A stretch of 30,914 bases of DNA from CAZMVY01 sp964617875. GTDB taxonomy: Bacteria; Planctomycetota; Phycisphaerae; UBA1845; PWPN01. This document shows, piece by piece, positions 30,086 to 30,914 of the stretch; the first letter of the stretch is position 1, and every line of letters starts with the position of its first letter. The position numbers were made by a program, and so were the translations under genes. The notes under the pieces were generated by a model. It was not told the DNA's origin, ran no database searches, and was given only the letters and a program-made list of their open reading frames with translations. The stretch covers positions 1 to 30,914 of the forward strand of contig CAZUAI010000066.1 of NCBI GenBank assembly GCA_964617875.1, in the 5' to 3' direction.

Positions 30086-30914
30086 ATGACTGCAATGGAA
30101 TTCGTCGGCAAGATACTCAAGGCCGTCTTCGGCTCACGCAATGAACGTCTGCTGCGGCGGTATCACCGCGTGGCGGACGAGGTGGAACGCCTCGAGCCCG
30201 AGCTTCGCGCGAACTACGACGAGGAGTTCGCCGCGCGGATCGACCGGCTCGTGCGTGCGGGCGAGCTTCCCGCCGAGATCGACAAGGTGCCCATGTCGCG
30301 GCTCGCCTGGTCGGCTGCGCGGCTGGAAGAACTGGAGCGGCGCGAGCTGGCCGAAAAGGGGATTGCCGCAAAGGTGCAGCAGGTCCGCAAGGAACTCAGC
30401 CGCGCGCTGGCGGACAAGGCGGAGGAGCTGCGCTGCCGTCTGGCATCCCCCCAGCCGCTCGAACGGATCGTCGGCGAGGAATACCTGCACGCGGATGCCG
30501 AGAAGTGGGCGATGCTGGTCCGCGCGGGCGAGCCGCTGGCGCCGTGCCTGCCGGAGGAGGTCCGCGGTCGCGCGGCGGAAATCGAGGCGGCCATCGTCAA
30601 GGGCGAGCCGCTGGATTCGCTCGTCCCGCCGAAGCATCTGGAGGCCGCCATCGACCGCTGGAAGCGGGCCCTGGACGCCGGCGAGCCGCTCGAGTCCGTG
30701 CTCCCGCCGGAACTCCGGGGCCGGGCGGAGCACATCCGTCTCCGAATGCAGCCGGCCGAGCCGGCCGAGGCCCACCTGCCGATGGCGTTCGCGCTGATCC
30801 GCGAGGCGTCGCGCCGGACGCAGGAACACCGGCACTTTCCCTGCCAGCTTGTCGGTGGCCAGGTGCTCTACCACGGCTGCGTCGCCGAGATGAAAACGGG
30901 CGAAGGCAAGACGC
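30086..30914 (+). CDS. secA: Protein translocase motor SecA, 5' part (3' end cut by window edge), with expanded N-terminus
   Basis: SecA is the ATPase that drives preproteins through SecYEG. The first 276 residues are visible. A typical opening (VGKILKAVFGSRNERLLRR) is followed by a long helical stretch, then the canonical LPMAFALIREASRR, FPCQLVGGQVL and EMKTGEGKT (Walker A, K275). In E. coli SecA this Lys is K108, so about 167 residues are extra. The insert (about 55-225) carries repeated GEPL...LPP units at 148-156, 173-182 and 199-208, spaced 25-26 residues apart, echoing the normal GE-x-L-x-x-LLPEAFA element. Start: ATG 30086 by protein match; the ribosome site is weak. The region 30054-30085 is T/C-rich. 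A hairpin terminator lies upstream. Confidence 0.93.
   Translation, partial: MTAMEFVGKILKAVFGSRNERLLRRYHRVADEVERLEPELRANYDEEFAARIDRLVRAGELPAEIDKVPMSRLAWSAARLEELERRELAEKGIAAKVQQVRKELSRALADKAEELRCRLASPQPLERIVGEEYLHADAEKWAMLVRAGEPLAPCLPEEVRGRAAEIEAAIVKGEPLDSLVPPKHLEAAIDRWKRALDAGEPLESVLPPELRGRAEHIRLRMQPAEPAEAHLPMAFALIREASRRTQEHRHFPCQLVGGQVLYHGCVAEMKTGEGKT

Noticed and set aside
1..30914. tRNA, rRNA, CRISPR, insertion sequence or phage genes
   Set aside because: No repeat-spacer pattern, transposase, integrase or tRNA-like cloverleaf was recognised by eye. A tRNAscan or IS search could still find something missed.

Overview
The window is GC-rich chromosomal DNA, most likely from a member of the Planctomycetota (Phycisphaerae-like). 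The indications are a BatA/von Willebrand pair of large membrane proteins, a stand-alone LAB_N protein, an EF-hand fused to a secreted esterase, Tat-exported Gfo/Idh/MocA and fucosidase proteins, and large DUF4091 and GHL6 glycosidase-like proteins. This is inferred from gene content; no rRNA or tRNA marker was seen.

Left flank (1-6400). The 5' part of clpX runs off the left edge on the minus strand. It is preceded by a small SHOCT membrane protein and a LAB_N protein, both minus strand. A glycerophosphodiester phosphodiesterase (plus) follows. Next comes a SAM methyltransferase (minus) with a remnant of a universal stress protein abutting its 3' end, and then a divergent NhaR-type LysR regulator (plus). 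A small two-helix membrane protein lies behind a sigma70-like promoter and a leader of about 325 nt.

Membrane vWA pair (6608-11211). Two large proteins, each with paired N-terminal membrane helices and a MIDAS-type vWA domain, are consecutive. They resemble the BatA-end members of planctomycete MoxR/DUF58/BatA operons.

Glycan locus (11344-28742). It holds a GH127 beta-L-arabinofuranosidase (minus). Divergent from it is a three-gene operon: an unclassified secreted protein, a GH29 alpha-L-fucosidase, and a CBM9-like/DUF4091 protein. A GHL6 glycosidase-like protein (minus) follows, then an EF-hand esterase and a DUF1961/pectate-lyase-like protein (plus), a lipoprotein, and a Tat-exported Gfo/Idh/MocA oxidoreductase. 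Almost all carry export signals. Together they could strip arabinose, fucose, ester groups and uronate backbone from a pectin-like or fucosylated plant or algal glycan. No SusC/D-type transporter and no sugar regulator is present.

Right flank (28743-30914). It holds an orphan nucleotidyltransferase (minus), a small membrane protein (plus), a rho-independent terminator, and the 5' part of secA, which has an unusually expanded repeat-bearing N-terminus.

Two expression styles are visible. Most glycan genes have clear Shine-Dalgarno sequences. Four other genes have a -10 hexamer only 7-8 nt before the start codon, which suggests leaderless mRNAs. No CRISPR array, insertion sequence, tRNA or rRNA was recognised.
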